In this document: piece by piece, positions 1-9,566 of the stretch | Position numbering within the stretch: position 1 is the first letter of the stretch | How the letters are laid out: the number at the start of each line of letters is the position of its first letter | NCBI RefSeq assembly: GCF_001758195.1 | Contig: NZ_MASR01000003.1 | Location: forward strand, 124,001-188,000 | From: Pseudohongiella acticola | Lineage (GTDB): Bacteria > Pseudomonadota > Gammaproteobacteria > Pseudomonadales > Pseudohongiellaceae | Direction of reading: 5' to 3' | DNA length: 64,000 bases | Notes under the pieces: generated by a model | Database searches by the model: none | What the model saw: only the letters and a program-made list of their open reading frames with translations | What the model was told of the DNA's origin: nothing | Translations under genes and position numbers: made by a program

Positions 1-427
1 CCAGCGTGCGCGTCTTCAACACAGCCGGCAGTCCGATGCTGGCGACGGCCTGTTCAAGCTCAGCCTGCGAGTCAACCGCAGCGTAAGGTGCCACCGGCAC
101 CTGAAGATTGCGAAACAGGTTTTTCTCAAGCAGACGGTCACGGGCAATACGCAAGGATTCGGCACACGGATAGACCGGTACAAATTGCGACAGAAAGGCC
201 ACGGTATCGGCGGGTACACTCTCGAACTCGAATGTCACCATGTCGACCTGATCGGCCAATTGCCGCAGATGCTCATGATCGTGGTAGTCCGCGTGGATAT
301 GTTCACCCAGCATGGCGGCGCAGGCATCCTGCGCCGGATCCAGAAAAACAAATTTCATACCCAGTGGAGTGCCAGCCAACGCCAACATACGTCCCAGCTG
401 GCCACCACCGATTACGCCAATTTTCAT
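1..427 (-). CDS. purK: N5-carboxyaminoimidazole ribonucleotide synthase, N-terminal part (cut by window edge)
   Basis: PurK uses ATP and bicarbonate to carboxylate aminoimidazole ribonucleotide in purine synthesis, and PurE then moves the carboxylate to C4. Read on the minus strand, the protein opens with MKIGVIGGGQLGRML, the nucleotide-fold start of ATP-grasp PurK proteins, followed by FEFESVP and RDRLLEKNLF; about 142 codons are present and the catalytic ATP-grasp half lies beyond position 1. The ATG at 427 is 6 bases after the purE stop, so the two are one transcription unit in the order purE-purK. Family assignment is secure; only the left edge limits it. Confidence 0.93.
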   Translation of the reverse strand, partial: MKIGVIGGGQLGRMLALAGTPLGMKFVFLDPAQDACAAMLGEHIHADYHDHEHLRQLADQVDMVTFEFESVPADTVAFLSQFVPVYPCAESLRIARDRLLEKNLFRNLQVPVAPYAAVDSQAELEQAVASIGLPAVLKTRTL

Positions 428-433
428 GATGGT

Positions 434-925
434 TCAGGCCTGTCGTGGATCTGAATTGTCCAGCACGTTGCTGGTCTGCTTGGCACGGAACGCCTGCAGC
501 GCCTGCTGATGCTCAGGGTACTTGTTACCCAGAATACTGGCTGCCAGTAAGGCCGCGTTCACCGCACCGGCTCGCCCGATTGCCAGCGTTGCCACGGCTA
601 TGCCGGCAGGCATCTGGACAATGGAGAGCAATGAATCAACACCGGACAACATGGATGACTGCACCGGCACACCGAGCACTGGCAAATGCGTTTTAGCCGC
701 ACACATACCCGGCAGATGCGCGGCACCACCGGCACCCGCGATGATCACTTCAATTCCGCGTTCGGCGGCCGTCTCTGCGTAGGAAAACAGCAAGTCAGGG
801 GTTCTGTGAGCCGAAACCACCTTGGCCTCATGTGGTATTCCCAGCTGTTCCAGCATATCAACCGTGTGGCTCATGGTAGCCCAGTCTGATTTCGACCCCA
901 TGATCACGCCTACCAGTGCAGACAT
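434..925 (-). CDS. purE: N5-carboxyaminoimidazole ribonucleotide mutase
   Basis: Class I PurE, 163 residues, the normal length. It converts N5-CAIR to CAIR in cytoplasmic de novo purine synthesis and forms octamers in the family. Visible signatures are IMGSKSDW near the N-terminus (phosphate and substrate binding), SAHRTP with the catalytic histidine, [15 protein letters not shown] and the SIVQMPAG loop. An AGGGG ribosome site lies 9 bases before the ATG at 925. It is followed after 6 bases by purK. The sbtAB pair lies upstream on the same strand 66 bases away with no obvious terminator between, so read-through from sbtAB is possible. Confidence 0.96.
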   Translation of the reverse strand: MSALVGVIMGSKSDWATMSHTVDMLEQLGIPHEAKVVSAHRTPDLLFSYAETAAERGIEVIIAGAGGAAHLPGMCAAKTHLPVLGVPVQSSMLSGVDSLLSIVQMPAGIAVATLAIGRAGAVNAALLAASILGNKYPEHQQALQAFRAKQTSNVLDNSDPRQA

Positions 926-991
926 AGAAGTCGCCCCTGTGCAAGAAAAAGCGCGTAGTATACCTGAAAACGGGTCAATTCAGTAATGGTT

Positions 992-1300
992 TCAGAACTT
1001 GTGCGGCCTCAGCACCTCCACCGGGGTTAGAAAGCAGATCATGGCGTAATCCTGATAAAAATGCTGCTGTACATGCTCACTGAGCTTGACTGCCAGCTCC
1101 CGGGCGCAGACGACCTCCACCCGCACATTACCGTCGTTATCCCAGCCCGCAGTGCGAATGCCACGACTGCCCCGCCCGCGCGCGTCGGACACGGTCCAGC
1201 CGGGAGCGCCCAGAGACTCCAGATCGTGCAACAGGCGCGTCTCCAGCACGGCTTCGCAAATGATGGTAAGCAATGTGCGGGTACCATTGTTGTCAGCCAT
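992..1300 (-). CDS. sbtB: SbtB-like PII signalling protein
   Basis: Small PII-fold protein of about 102 residues directly behind the bicarbonate transporter sbtA. In cyanobacteria SbtB binds adenine nucleotides and gates SbtA; that role here is inferred from context. The segment GWTVSDARGRGSRGIRT resembles the SbtB T-loop region, and RVEVVC plus the C-terminal YAMICFLTPVEVLRP fit the ferredoxin-like fold. I see no C-terminal Cys-containing R-loop of the cyanobacterial type. Start choice: an ATG at 1306 forms an ATGA overlap with the sbtA stop but sits only 1 base from the GGAG site at 1308-1311, whereas the ATG at 1300 is 7 bases away and is preferred. Confidence 0.75.
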   Translation of the reverse strand: MADNNGTRTLLTIICEAVLETRLLHDLESLGAPGWTVSDARGRGSRGIRTAGWDNDGNVRVEVVCARELAVKLSEHVQQHFYQDYAMICFLTPVEVLRPHKF

Positions 1301-1302
1301 AC

Positions 1303-2241
1303 TCATACTCCAGCCTGTAGCCATTGGGCGGCCTGCAGGTATAAAGGGATGCCAAAGATGATGTTAAAAGGAAAGGTTATACCAAGCGAGGCGCCCAGGG
1401 ACAGGGAGGGATTGGCCTCAGGCAGGGCCAGACGCATGGCGGCAGGAACAGCAATATAGGACGCGCTCGCGCCCAGCGTGGCCAGCATTGCTGCGCCACC
1501 GACCGAGAGCCCCATTAAGGTGGCGAACCCCAGCCCCACGGCGGCGCCCACCCAAGGCATGACCAGCGCAAAGATCGCCAGGCGCAGCCCTGACTCACGC
1601 AAACTACCCATGTGTCGCGAAGCAATCAGACCCATTTCCAGCAGAAACAGGGCCAGGACTGGCGCAAACATACTGGTGTATAAAGGTTCCAGCGGGGCAA
1701 CTGCCTCTTTGCCTGCCAGCACACCAATCAATAAGCCGCCCAGCAACAGGACAATACTTTTGCCTAGAAATATCTCGCGCCCCAATTCACTCCAGTTAGT
1801 GGTTGTGCTGAGACCGCGCGCCAGTACGATGCCGACCAGAATTGCCGGGATTTCCAGAATCGCCACAAACAAGGGCATATAACTTTCAAAGAAGACACCT
1901 TCGGCAAGCATGTAAGCCACAACGACAGCGAAGGTGCCGGCACTAACTGAGCCATAGTGGGCCGCAACACTGGCAGCATCCACTCTGCCGAAGCGTAGTG
2001 CGCGCAGCAGCGGAAAAGCGATCAGGGGCAGCACAACACCCATCACCAGCACCAGAAGCATCTGCCCCACCAGAGCAGGGCTTGCCTGCGCTGCCAGCTC
2101 TACGCCCCCATGCAGGCCGATTGCCAAAAGCAGCAAAATGGAAAGAGTCTCATATAGCGCCGGCGGTAGTTTGAGTTCACTTCGTAACAACCCTGCGACC
2201 ACACCAAACACAAAAAACAGTACAACCGGATCCCAGCCCAT
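1303..2241 (-). CDS. sbtA: Sodium-dependent bicarbonate transporter family protein
   Basis: Integral inner membrane protein of 312 residues with about ten hydrophobic segments, of the SbtA (DUF897) family, which imports bicarbonate with sodium. The stretch AAHYGSVSAGTFAV, a hallmark of the family, is present around residues 93-106, with PAILVGIVLARG in the following helices and a cytoplasmic loop near SRHMGSLRESG before the C-terminal half. The stop overlaps a possible sbtB start, so the two are translationally linked. Nothing in the window points to autotrophy, so the pair may supply bicarbonate for anaplerotic or biosynthetic carboxylation; PurK next door is a bicarbonate user, but that link is speculation. 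Confidence 0.85.
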   Translation of the reverse strand: MGWDPVVLFFVFGVVAGLLRSELKLPPALYETLSILLLLAIGLHGGVELAAQASPALVGQMLLVLVMGVVLPLIAFPLLRALRFGRVDAASVAAHYGSVSAGTFAVVVAYMLAEGVFFESYMPLFVAILEIPAILVGIVLARGLSTTTNWSELGREIFLGKSIVLLLGGLLIGVLAGKEAVAPLEPLYTSMFAPVLALFLLEMGLIASRHMGSLRESGLRLAIFALVMPWVGAAVGLGFATLMGLSVGGAAMLATLGASASYIAVPAAMRLALPEANPSLSLGASLGITFPFNIIFGIPLYLQAAQWLQAGV

Positions 2242-2400
2242 AATGCTCCCCAGATAATCAGGCCAGCATAGTCATTTGCGCACCCAAAAACTACTGTTTT
2301 ACGGCACCAAAACACTCTTTGCATCGGGTTTAACTTGCAATTCTTGCCCTGTTCAGAAAGAATCTGCACGGTACACTCATTCTCAAGGGAGTTAAAACGC

Positions 2401-3534
2401 ATGATGCACCCCAAAAACTTTAGCAAAGGTTCACTTGCAGCCTTTATTGTGTCAACACCGATGCTGTTTGCCAGTTCATTCGCGCTCGCGCAGGACAGTG
2501 GTTTTTATCTTGGCGCAAATTATGGCGAAAGTTATGGCAACCTATCACGCGCCGAGGTGGCAGATACCTTTGAGGCCAATGGCCGGCAGGCCCTCACGCT
2601 GACCAAAGAAGACGAAGATGGCGCGGGCAAACTGCTGATTGGTTACGATATAAATGACATTTTCGCGGCTGAGTTCAGCTACTTCCATCTGGGCGACTAT
2701 GAATTCAATGCGACGCTGGCGCCCGCGCAGAACATGCGGGGCAGAGCCACGGTGGATGGGTTCGCTCTCGATCTGGTCACCAAGATGCCGATTACCGACA
2801 ATCTGTCAGCGTTGCTGCGGGCCGGTGTGACGCATACGTCTGTTACACAGTCGTTTTCCACCTTCCCGACGACACCGGCAACCGGTTTTAACGGCCGAAC
2901 GCCTCGCGATATTGAAGGCAAAGCCGGTGTTGGTCTTGAGTATGCTTTCAGCGATGCTCTGTCCGCCCGTGCAGAAGTGGAATACTTCAATCTGCCATCA
3001 AACCAGATGATCGGCGACAGCGCGCACATGGCCAGCGTTGGTCTCGTGTACCGCTTTGGACGCAGAGCAGCAGCGCCTGCGCCAGTCGCTCCGACACCAG
3101 CCCCGACACCGGCACCAAGGCCTGAGCCTACACCACCGGCACCAGAGCCTGTCAATGTAACACTGGAAGCCGATGTACTGTTTGATTTTGACGACTCAAC
3201 CCTCAGAGCATCAGGTCGCCAGGAGCTCGACGCGCTGGTGCGCCAGATAAACGAACTCGATTACGATGCCGCCATCGTGGTTGGTCACACCGACCGGATC
3301 GGTAGCCGTGACTACAACCTTGACCTGTCTCAGCGCCGAGCTGAATCAGTGCGCGCATATCTGGTTCAGGGCGGTGTCCCGGCAAACAGCATCACTGCCC
3401 GAGGGGTTGCCAACGACGAATCCATACTTGATTCATCAGATTGCCGCAACCTGGGTAGCAATGCAGCCACCATTGAGTGTCTGCAGCCAGATCGTCGTGT
3501 TGTTATCGAAATAGACGGCACTCGCGAGCCCTGA
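2401..3534 (+). CDS. ompA: OmpA-family outer membrane protein
   Basis: Outer membrane beta-barrel protein anchored to peptidoglycan, 377 residues. A Sec signal peptide ends near FALAQ about residue 32; residues about 33-220 form an eight-strand OmpA-like barrel ending in VYRFG; a proline-alanine linker rich in PAPTPAP follows; the last 125 residues are an OmpA C-terminal domain with VLFDFDDSTL and GHTDRIGSRDYNLDLSQRRA, holding the Asp and Arg that bind diaminopimelate. A cysteine pair near the end (DCRN and IECLQ) may form a disulfide as in E. coli OmpA. The ATG at 2401 follows AAGGGAG at 2385-2391. It is monocistronic, divergent from sbtA, and ends at a terminator. Confidence 0.92.
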   Translation: MMHPKNFSKGSLAAFIVSTPMLFASSFALAQDSGFYLGANYGESYGNLSRAEVADTFEANGRQALTLTKEDEDGAGKLLIGYDINDIFAAEFSYFHLGDYEFNATLAPAQNMRGRATVDGFALDLVTKMPITDNLSALLRAGVTHTSVTQSFSTFPTTPATGFNGRTPRDIEGKAGVGLEYAFSDALSARAEVEYFNLPSNQMIGDSAHMASVGLVYRFGRRAAAPAPVAPTPAPTPAPRPEPTPPAPEPVNVTLEADVLFDFDDSTLRASGRQELDALVRQINELDYDAAIVVGHTDRIGSRDYNLDLSQRRAESVRAYLVQGGVPANSITARGVANDESILDSSDCRNLGSNAATIECLQPDRRVVIEIDGTREP

Positions 3535-3573
3535 TCTGTCAGCTCGTACGGGCGACCCATAAGGGAAACCCAT

Positions 3574-3608
3574 AAAAAAAGGCCAGCGCTAAAACGCTGG
3601 CCTTTTTT
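3574..3608. terminator. Bidirectional terminator between ompA and groEL
   Basis: Perfect 8-bp GC-rich stem (3581-3588 with 3595-3602, loop CTAAAA) flanked by an A-run on the left and six T on the right, so it serves both the plus-strand ompA and the converging groES-groEL transcript. Confidence 0.92.
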
Positions 3609-3632
3609 ATATCTGGCTTTGGAGAGCCGGGC

Positions 3633-5321
<1,689 letters not shown>

Positions 5322-5364
5322 TTAAATTGAATTCGTCAGACTAAACAGCTGGGTGAGCGGCTTA

Positions 5365-5655
5365 TCAGCCTTCAATCACACCGAAAATTTCGTTTTCGCT
5401 CAGAATGAGCAGCTCTTCGTCGTCTACTTTGACGGTATTGCTGGCATACTTGCCAAATACCACCGTGTCACCGACCTTCAGGTCTATCGGACGCTTGTCA
5501 CCGTTATCCATGATCCGGCCCGGGCCGACTGCCAGCACTTCACCCTGAGCGGGCTTTTCAGCTGCCGAGCCTGGCAGTACGATGCCACCGGCGGTCTTGG
5601 TCTCTTCTTCCTTGCGGCGCACGACAACACGGTCTTGCAAAGGTCGAATCTTCAT
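5365..5655 (-). CDS. groS: Co-chaperonin GroES (10 kDa)
   Basis: Heptameric lid of the GroEL chamber, 96 residues, standard length. [14 protein letters not shown], the mobile loop [16 protein letters not shown], and GEVLAVGPG are typical. First gene of the heat-shock operon, with a sigma-32 type promoter about 100 bases upstream and a strong hairpin in the leader. The ATG at 5655 is preceded by CAGGAGTATACGAATA, a strong ribosome site. Confidence 0.99.
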   Translation of the reverse strand: MKIRPLQDRVVVRRKEEETKTAGGIVLPGSAAEKPAQGEVLAVGPGRIMDNGDKRPIDLKVGDTVVFGKYASNTVKVDDEELLILSENEIFGVIEG

Positions 5656-5702
5656 TATTCGTATACTCCTGACTTAACATCTAAAGTGATGATGGACGAA
5701 AC

Positions 5703-5726
5703 GCTGCCCGGCATTCACCGGGCAGC
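5703..5726 (-). other. Hairpin in the groES mRNA leader
   Basis: Perfect 9-bp inverted repeat GCTGCCCGG / CCGGGCAGC with a 6-base loop, placed between the heat-shock promoter and the groES ribosome site, about 50 bases before the start codon. It lacks a T-run in the direction of transcription, so it is not a terminator. It does not match CIRCE. A 5'-stabilising or temperature-responsive role is possible but unproven. Confidence 0.7.
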
Positions 5727-5753
5727 AAAACTCATTAACTGCTTGTGTCTGCG

Positions 5754-5782
5754 TAAATGGGGTTCAGACAGCGAATTTCAAT
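5754..5782 (-). promoter_or_regulatory. Sigma-32 heat-shock promoter of groES-groEL
   Basis: On the minus strand the -35 region TTGAAA (5781-5776) is followed after 13 bases by CCCCATTTA (5762-5754). This agrees closely with the RpoH consensus CTTGAAA-N(11-16)-CCCCATNT. Its place just upstream of groES makes the call strong. Confidence 0.88.
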
Positions 5783-5867
5783 GGCCGGTGGAAAAAAAAT
5801 TCACTTCGCCTGCATTTGCCGACAGTGGTTGCCCATGCCTCAGGCCAGACGTATGGGCGTGAGATAA

Positions 5868-6392
5868 TCAGGGCTGCTTGCCGTCATCTTCGCCGGAGAG
5901 CTTGTCATGCGGGCTGTCACCGTCACGATCAACGATTTCGCCATCAATGGTGTCGCCTCCGGCCCGATTCGGGCCAGCGCCAAAACCGGTAAAGCCGCCA
6001 CTGAAAGTAGAGCCCTGCCCGCGCATCCCACCGACAAAGAAACGGCTGCCATTACGGATCATGCGGCCCGCCAGACGGCGCCGCACGGGTGGCGTCAATA
6101 ACGCAAAACCGATGGTGTCAGTGATCAGCCCAGGCGTCAGCAACAGAGCGCCGGCAAACGCAAGTAACAGGCCTTCAACGATTTCCAGGCCCGGCAGCTC
6201 GCCGCCCGCCATGCGCTGATTGGCCCGGGTCAGCGTGCTGAAACCCTGGATTCGCAATACATTAATGCCAACGAACGCAGTCACGATAACCAACCCGAGC
6301 GTGGCCAGACCACCAATCAGGTCTGCTACCTCGAATAGCAACAGCAGTTCGGCGATGGGGATAATAATAAAGGCGAGTAAAGGCAATGGCAT
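5868..6392 (-). CDS. fxsA: FxsA family membrane protein
   Basis: Cytoplasmic membrane protein of about 174 residues, homologous to E. coli FxsA, whose overproduction suppresses F-mediated exclusion of phage T7; its everyday role is not known. The hydrophobic segments PLLAFIIIPIAELLLLFEV and LATLGLVIVTAFVGI at the N-terminus, the GELPGLEIVEGLLLAFAGALLLTPGL repeat and the GF/TPPVR motif are family marks. The C-terminus is Gly-rich then acidic and hydrophilic. The start at 6392 (MPLPLLAF) is chosen because a GGGA site lies 6 bases upstream. Its position beside groES matches E. coli. Confidence 0.88.
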   Translation of the reverse strand: MPLPLLAFIIIPIAELLLLFEVADLIGGLATLGLVIVTAFVGINVLRIQGFSTLTRANQRMAGGELPGLEIVEGLLLAFAGALLLTPGLITDTIGFALLTPPVRRRLAGRMIRNGSRFFVGGMRGQGSTFSGGFTGFGAGPNRAGGDTIDGEIVDRDGDSPHDKLSGEDDGKQP

Positions 6393-6449
6393 ATCATTTC
6401 CCGTCATTACAAGTTGGCTAAACCGTGGAGACTGTCTGGTCCGGTGCAC

Positions 6450-7898
6450 TCAGTCGAGTTGTCGACCCCGGTACTCTTCGACCTGCCTGCCGATGTACCA
6501 TAACATTAACAGACCCGGGATCACCATGGCGCCGGTGAGGACAAAGAACAGCGCCCAGTTGCCGCCCAGCGAGTCAACCAGAAAACCACTGCTGGCCGCC
6601 AGAGTGGTGCGTCCGAAGTTGGAAACCGATGCCATCAGGGCATACTGGGTTCCGGTATAGGTGCGGCTGGTGAAATAGGAAATAAACGAGATAAACGCAA
6701 CTGTGGCAAAGGCAGCGGTGAAGTTGTCCACCACCAGGGTCATCAGCAACAACGGCACACTGGGCCCGACAAGCGCAATGATGGCGAACATGCAGTTTGC
6801 CGCACCCATGGCGATACCACCCACAAACAGGCCACGGAGCACGCCAAAACGGGTATTGATCAGGGCACCGGCAAGGCAGAAAAACGCCGTCATCAAGCCG
6901 CCGAAGAACTTGGTATAAAACGCTATCTCGTCGCGGCTAAAACCGATCTCAACATAAAACACCAACGACATGCGGCCCAGCATGGCATCGCCGAGCCGAA
7001 ACAGAATCAACAGCGCAAAAATGGAAACAGCCAGCTTCCAGCCGCAACGCTGGAAAAACTCCCGAAACGGTTCGATCAGCAAGGTTCTGAACCACGACCT
7101 GACTTTGGCAAACGGGCTCAGTTCGTCTTCTGCACTATCAGAACCGGGCTTAGAGCCGCGGTCGGAACCTACACCTGACGCCTCCAGCGCTTGCCAGTCA
7201 CCGGCCGTCTCAGCAGCAGCCACCGTTGCGGATGCGGCGCTACCTTCTACGTCAGGCTCCCTGACCAGCGCCACGCAGACCATCAGCCCGATATACAGCA
7301 ACGCCAGCACACGATACACATCGGGCCATGTCATTCCGATGGTTTCCCCGCCCAGTGCCAGCGCCAGCGCACCGCCGATAAATCCATACCCGGCCCACCA
7401 GCCCGTGGTGGTCACGGCGGCCGCAAATGGCATTTTGGCGTCCATTTCCTGCTTTGTGAATATATTGATTCGGTAGGCATCCACCGCTATATCCTGCGTC
7501 GCCGAAAACAGGGCGACGCTGAGTGCACACAGACTGACCAGCATCAGATTCTGTTGCGGGTCTCCCATGCTTAGCAGCAAAATGGAACACACGATAAAAG
7601 CCTGTGTCAGCAGAATCCAGGACCGGCGCTGACCAAACACTCTGTATAACAGCGGCAGACGAAGCCTGTCGACGAAGGGCGCCCACATCCAGTTGATGGC
7701 ATAGACAGTCGCGACGGCGCCTATATAGCCAATGGCGGAGCGAGACAGGCCTGATGACTGCATCCAGAGCGTGAGCACGGAGCCGTGCAACACCCAGGGA
7801 AAACCACTGGAAAAACCGAGCAGGAAAATAGCAACAAACCGCCGGTCTCGCAGCGTCAGCAGGGATTCGCGAAAGCTGTTAACGCGGCCGGGGAGCAA
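6450..7898 (-). CDS. ampG: AmpG-like muropeptide permease (major facilitator family)
   Basis: Inner membrane transporter of 482 residues with at least 12 predicted helices. AmpG proteins import GlcNAc-anhydroMurNAc peptides released during wall turnover. Helix 1 FVAIFLLGFSSGFPWVLHG, YAINWMWAPFVDR and DIAVDAYRI (after SATQ) are characteristic. A long Ala/Ser/acidic cytoplasmic loop at about residues 215-270 separates the halves. The first in-frame start is TTG at 7898, 3 bases after the yajQ stop; no ATG gives a better N-terminus, so the start is uncertain. With ampD (17.3 kb) it gives two recycling functions in this window; no ampR or ampC is present here. Confidence 0.85.
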   Translation of the reverse strand: MLPGRVNSFRESLLTLRDRRFVAIFLLGFSSGFPWVLHGSVLTLWMQSSGLSRSAIGYIGAVATVYAINWMWAPFVDRLRLPLLYRVFGQRRSWILLTQAFIVCSILLLSMGDPQQNLMLVSLCALSVALFSATQDIAVDAYRINIFTKQEMDAKMPFAAAVTTTGWWAGYGFIGGALALALGGETIGMTWPDVYRVLALLYIGLMVCVALVREPDVEGSAASATVAAAETAGDWQALEASGVGSDRGSKPGSDSAEDELSPFAKVRSWFRTLLIEPFREFFQRCGWKLAVSIFALLILFRLGDAMLGRMSLVFYVEIGFSRDEIAFYTKFFGGLMTAFFCLAGALINTRFGVLRGLFVGGIAMGAANCMFAIIALVGPSVPLLLMTLVVDNFTAAFATVAFISFISYFTSRTYTGTQYALMASVSNFGRTTLAASSGFLVDSLGGNWALFFVLTGAMVIPGLLMLWYIGRQVEEYRGRQLD

Positions 7899-7901
7899 AA
7901 A

Positions 7902-8390
7902 TCAGTCCCGGAAGTTGTCAAATTGCAGTGGAATGTCGAGTTTGGCTTCCCGCAGCATGGCAATCACTTCTTGCAGATCATCACGCTTTTTACCTGTCAC
8001 TCTGAGCTTCTCGCCCTGAATGGCCGTCTGAACCTTCATTTTTTTATCTTTGATCATTTTGACAATTTTGCGCGCCATGTCGGCTTCGATACCCTGTTTG
8101 ATAACCACTTTCATGGTGGCTTTTTTGCCAGTCTCGACAATATCGCCCTCTTCCATGCTCTTGATATCAACGCCACGTTTGACCAGCTTGGCTTTGAGAA
8201 TTTCCATCATCTGCTGAATCTGGAAGTCTGACTCCGCTGCCACGGTGATCTCGGCTTCACTCAATTCAAAACTGGCATCAACACCCTTGAAATCAAACCG
8301 GGTGCCTACTTCGCGGCTGGCCTGATCAACGGCATTGCGAACTTCAGGTAACTCAACTTCGGATACAATATCGAACGATGGCATGGCCAA
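7902..8390 (-). CDS. yajQ: YajQ family nucleotide-binding protein
   Basis: Cytoplasmic protein of 162 residues in the UPF0234/YajQ family; members bind nucleotides, and some bind cyclic di-GMP and act with regulators in plant and human pathogens. [29 protein letters not shown], and the C-terminal [24 protein letters not shown] are diagnostic. It is the first gene of a unit with ampG (3 bases between) and diverges from the panE-like gene across 67 bases. Function in this organism cannot be told from sequence. Confidence 0.95.
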   Translation of the reverse strand: MAMPSFDIVSEVELPEVRNAVDQASREVGTRFDFKGVDASFELSEAEITVAAESDFQIQQMMEILKAKLVKRGVDIKSMEEGDIVETGKKATMKVVIKQGIEADMARKIVKMIKDKKMKVQTAIQGEKLRVTGKKRDDLQEVIAMLREAKLDIPLQFDNFRD

Positions 8391-8457
8391 CCCTCATCTT
8401 TAAGAATTTCTACACGCGGCGCAGACAGCACCCGACAATGGCGCCTATACTATCACC

Positions 8458-9447
8458 ATGACCCTGACGGATAAACCGATACCAACGCCCACACGCTGGC
8501 ATATACTGGGCGCCGGCGCGATGGGCTGCCTGTGGGCCTGCGCCATGCATTCCCGGTCAGTGCCGGAAGCACACACCGGCGCCCCAGTGACCCTGTTGTT
8601 GCGCAACCGGGCAGCATTATCAAGCTATCCCGGCCACATTACATGCAGCGACCTGCCGCAATCCTTGAACGTCCCCGCACGCACGGTCTGTCACGATTCG
8701 GGCACTACCACCGATGTCATCAACAATCTGCTGGTCGCTACCAAGGCGCAGGACACCATGGCTGCCATTGCCAGTGTGTCTTCGCAACTGGCACCTGATT
8801 CTCGACTCGTGCTGCTGCAGAACGGGCTCAAAGTGCAACAGGAACTCAGCCGTTTATATGGCACCGCGCGTGTTTTCTGCCTGTCCACCAGTCAGGGCGC
8901 CTGGTTGCGGGAACCATTCAACGTGGTGCATGCCGGTGACGGTGACACCTGGCTGGGGCAGCTTGCGCCAGCCAGCGCGGAGACACCGGCGCCACTGCAG
9001 CGCCTGCTTGATATGCTGCCAGCTCAGCAGCTTAACATCAGGATTGACAACAATATCGGCGACCGCCTCTGGCGCAAGCTGGCCATCAATTGCGCCATTA
9101 ACGCGTTGACCGTTATTCATGACTGTCGCAATGGCGAGTTGTTGCACCTCCCCGATGCCAGGCAAACGCTCACCGCGCTATGCAACGAAATCAGCCAGCT
9201 GCTGCCAGAAATCGCCGGTGCGCCGGCCATGCCTGACCTGAGCGCGCAGGTACAGCATGTGCTGACCGTGACCGCAGACAACGTGTCATCAACGTTGCAG
9301 GATATACGGCGAGGCCGTGCAACTGAAATTGATCACCTGAACGGCTACCTCTGCAACCTGGCAGCACAACAACACCTGCCCTGCCCGGTCAACCAGTCAG
9401 TGTTGCAGCAGATGCGTGTGATAGAATCGCAGGCTTTGCGGGCATAG
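8458..9447 (+). CDS. panE: 2-dehydropantoate 2-reductase (ketopantoate reductase)
   Basis: NADPH-dependent reductase of the ApbA/PanE family, 329 residues, giving pantoate for pantothenate and coenzyme A. It has the Rossmann motif WHILGAGAMGCLWA at residues 14-27, the mid-protein ATKAQDT and LLQNGL segments, and RLWRKLAINCAINALT with the catalytic lysine; the C-terminal domain carries the substrate-binding TSS/SSTLQDI-type motif (here SSTLQDIRRGRATEIDHLNGY). The C-terminal match is good, though family members also include non-pantoate reductases. It diverges from yajQ and is followed by two small inverted repeats. Confidence 0.85.
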   Translation: MTLTDKPIPTPTRWHILGAGAMGCLWACAMHSRSVPEAHTGAPVTLLLRNRAALSSYPGHITCSDLPQSLNVPARTVCHDSGTTTDVINNLLVATKAQDTMAAIASVSSQLAPDSRLVLLQNGLKVQQELSRLYGTARVFCLSTSQGAWLREPFNVVHAGDGDTWLGQLAPASAETPAPLQRLLDMLPAQQLNIRIDNNIGDRLWRKLAINCAINALTVIHDCRNGELLHLPDARQTLTALCNEISQLLPEIAGAPAMPDLSAQVQHVLTVTADNVSSTLQDIRRGRATEIDHLNGYLCNLAAQQHLPCPVNQSVLQQMRVIESQALRA

Positions 9448-9452
9448 TCAGC

Positions 9453-9503
9453 ATCAAACCCTGATGGTTTGATTTCTCATTCATCATGGCAACGCTTGAT
9501 GAA
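9453..9503. terminator. Two small hairpins after panE
   Basis: An 8-bp perfect stem (ATCAAACC / GGTTTGAT, 9453-9473) and a 7-bp stem (TTCATCA / TGATGAA, 9480-9503). Neither has a proper T-run, so they are at best weak terminators for panE. I see no cobalamin riboswitch or Fur box in the remaining bases before the next gene. Confidence 0.4.
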
Positions 9504-9566
9504 TAGCAAAGTCCTGTAATTAGCCAAGCCCGACAAATAGCCAAGCCACAGGAGCATCATCCGGCA

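Noticed and set aside
5656-5867. CIRCE/HrcA operator before groES
   Set aside because: No TTAGCACTC-N9-GAGTGCTAA motif; an RpoH promoter and an unrelated hairpin are present instead.
9448-9566. Cobalamin riboswitch or Fur box before the FecCD permease
   Set aside because: No conserved B12-box sequence or Fur-like palindrome found; only two small hairpins.
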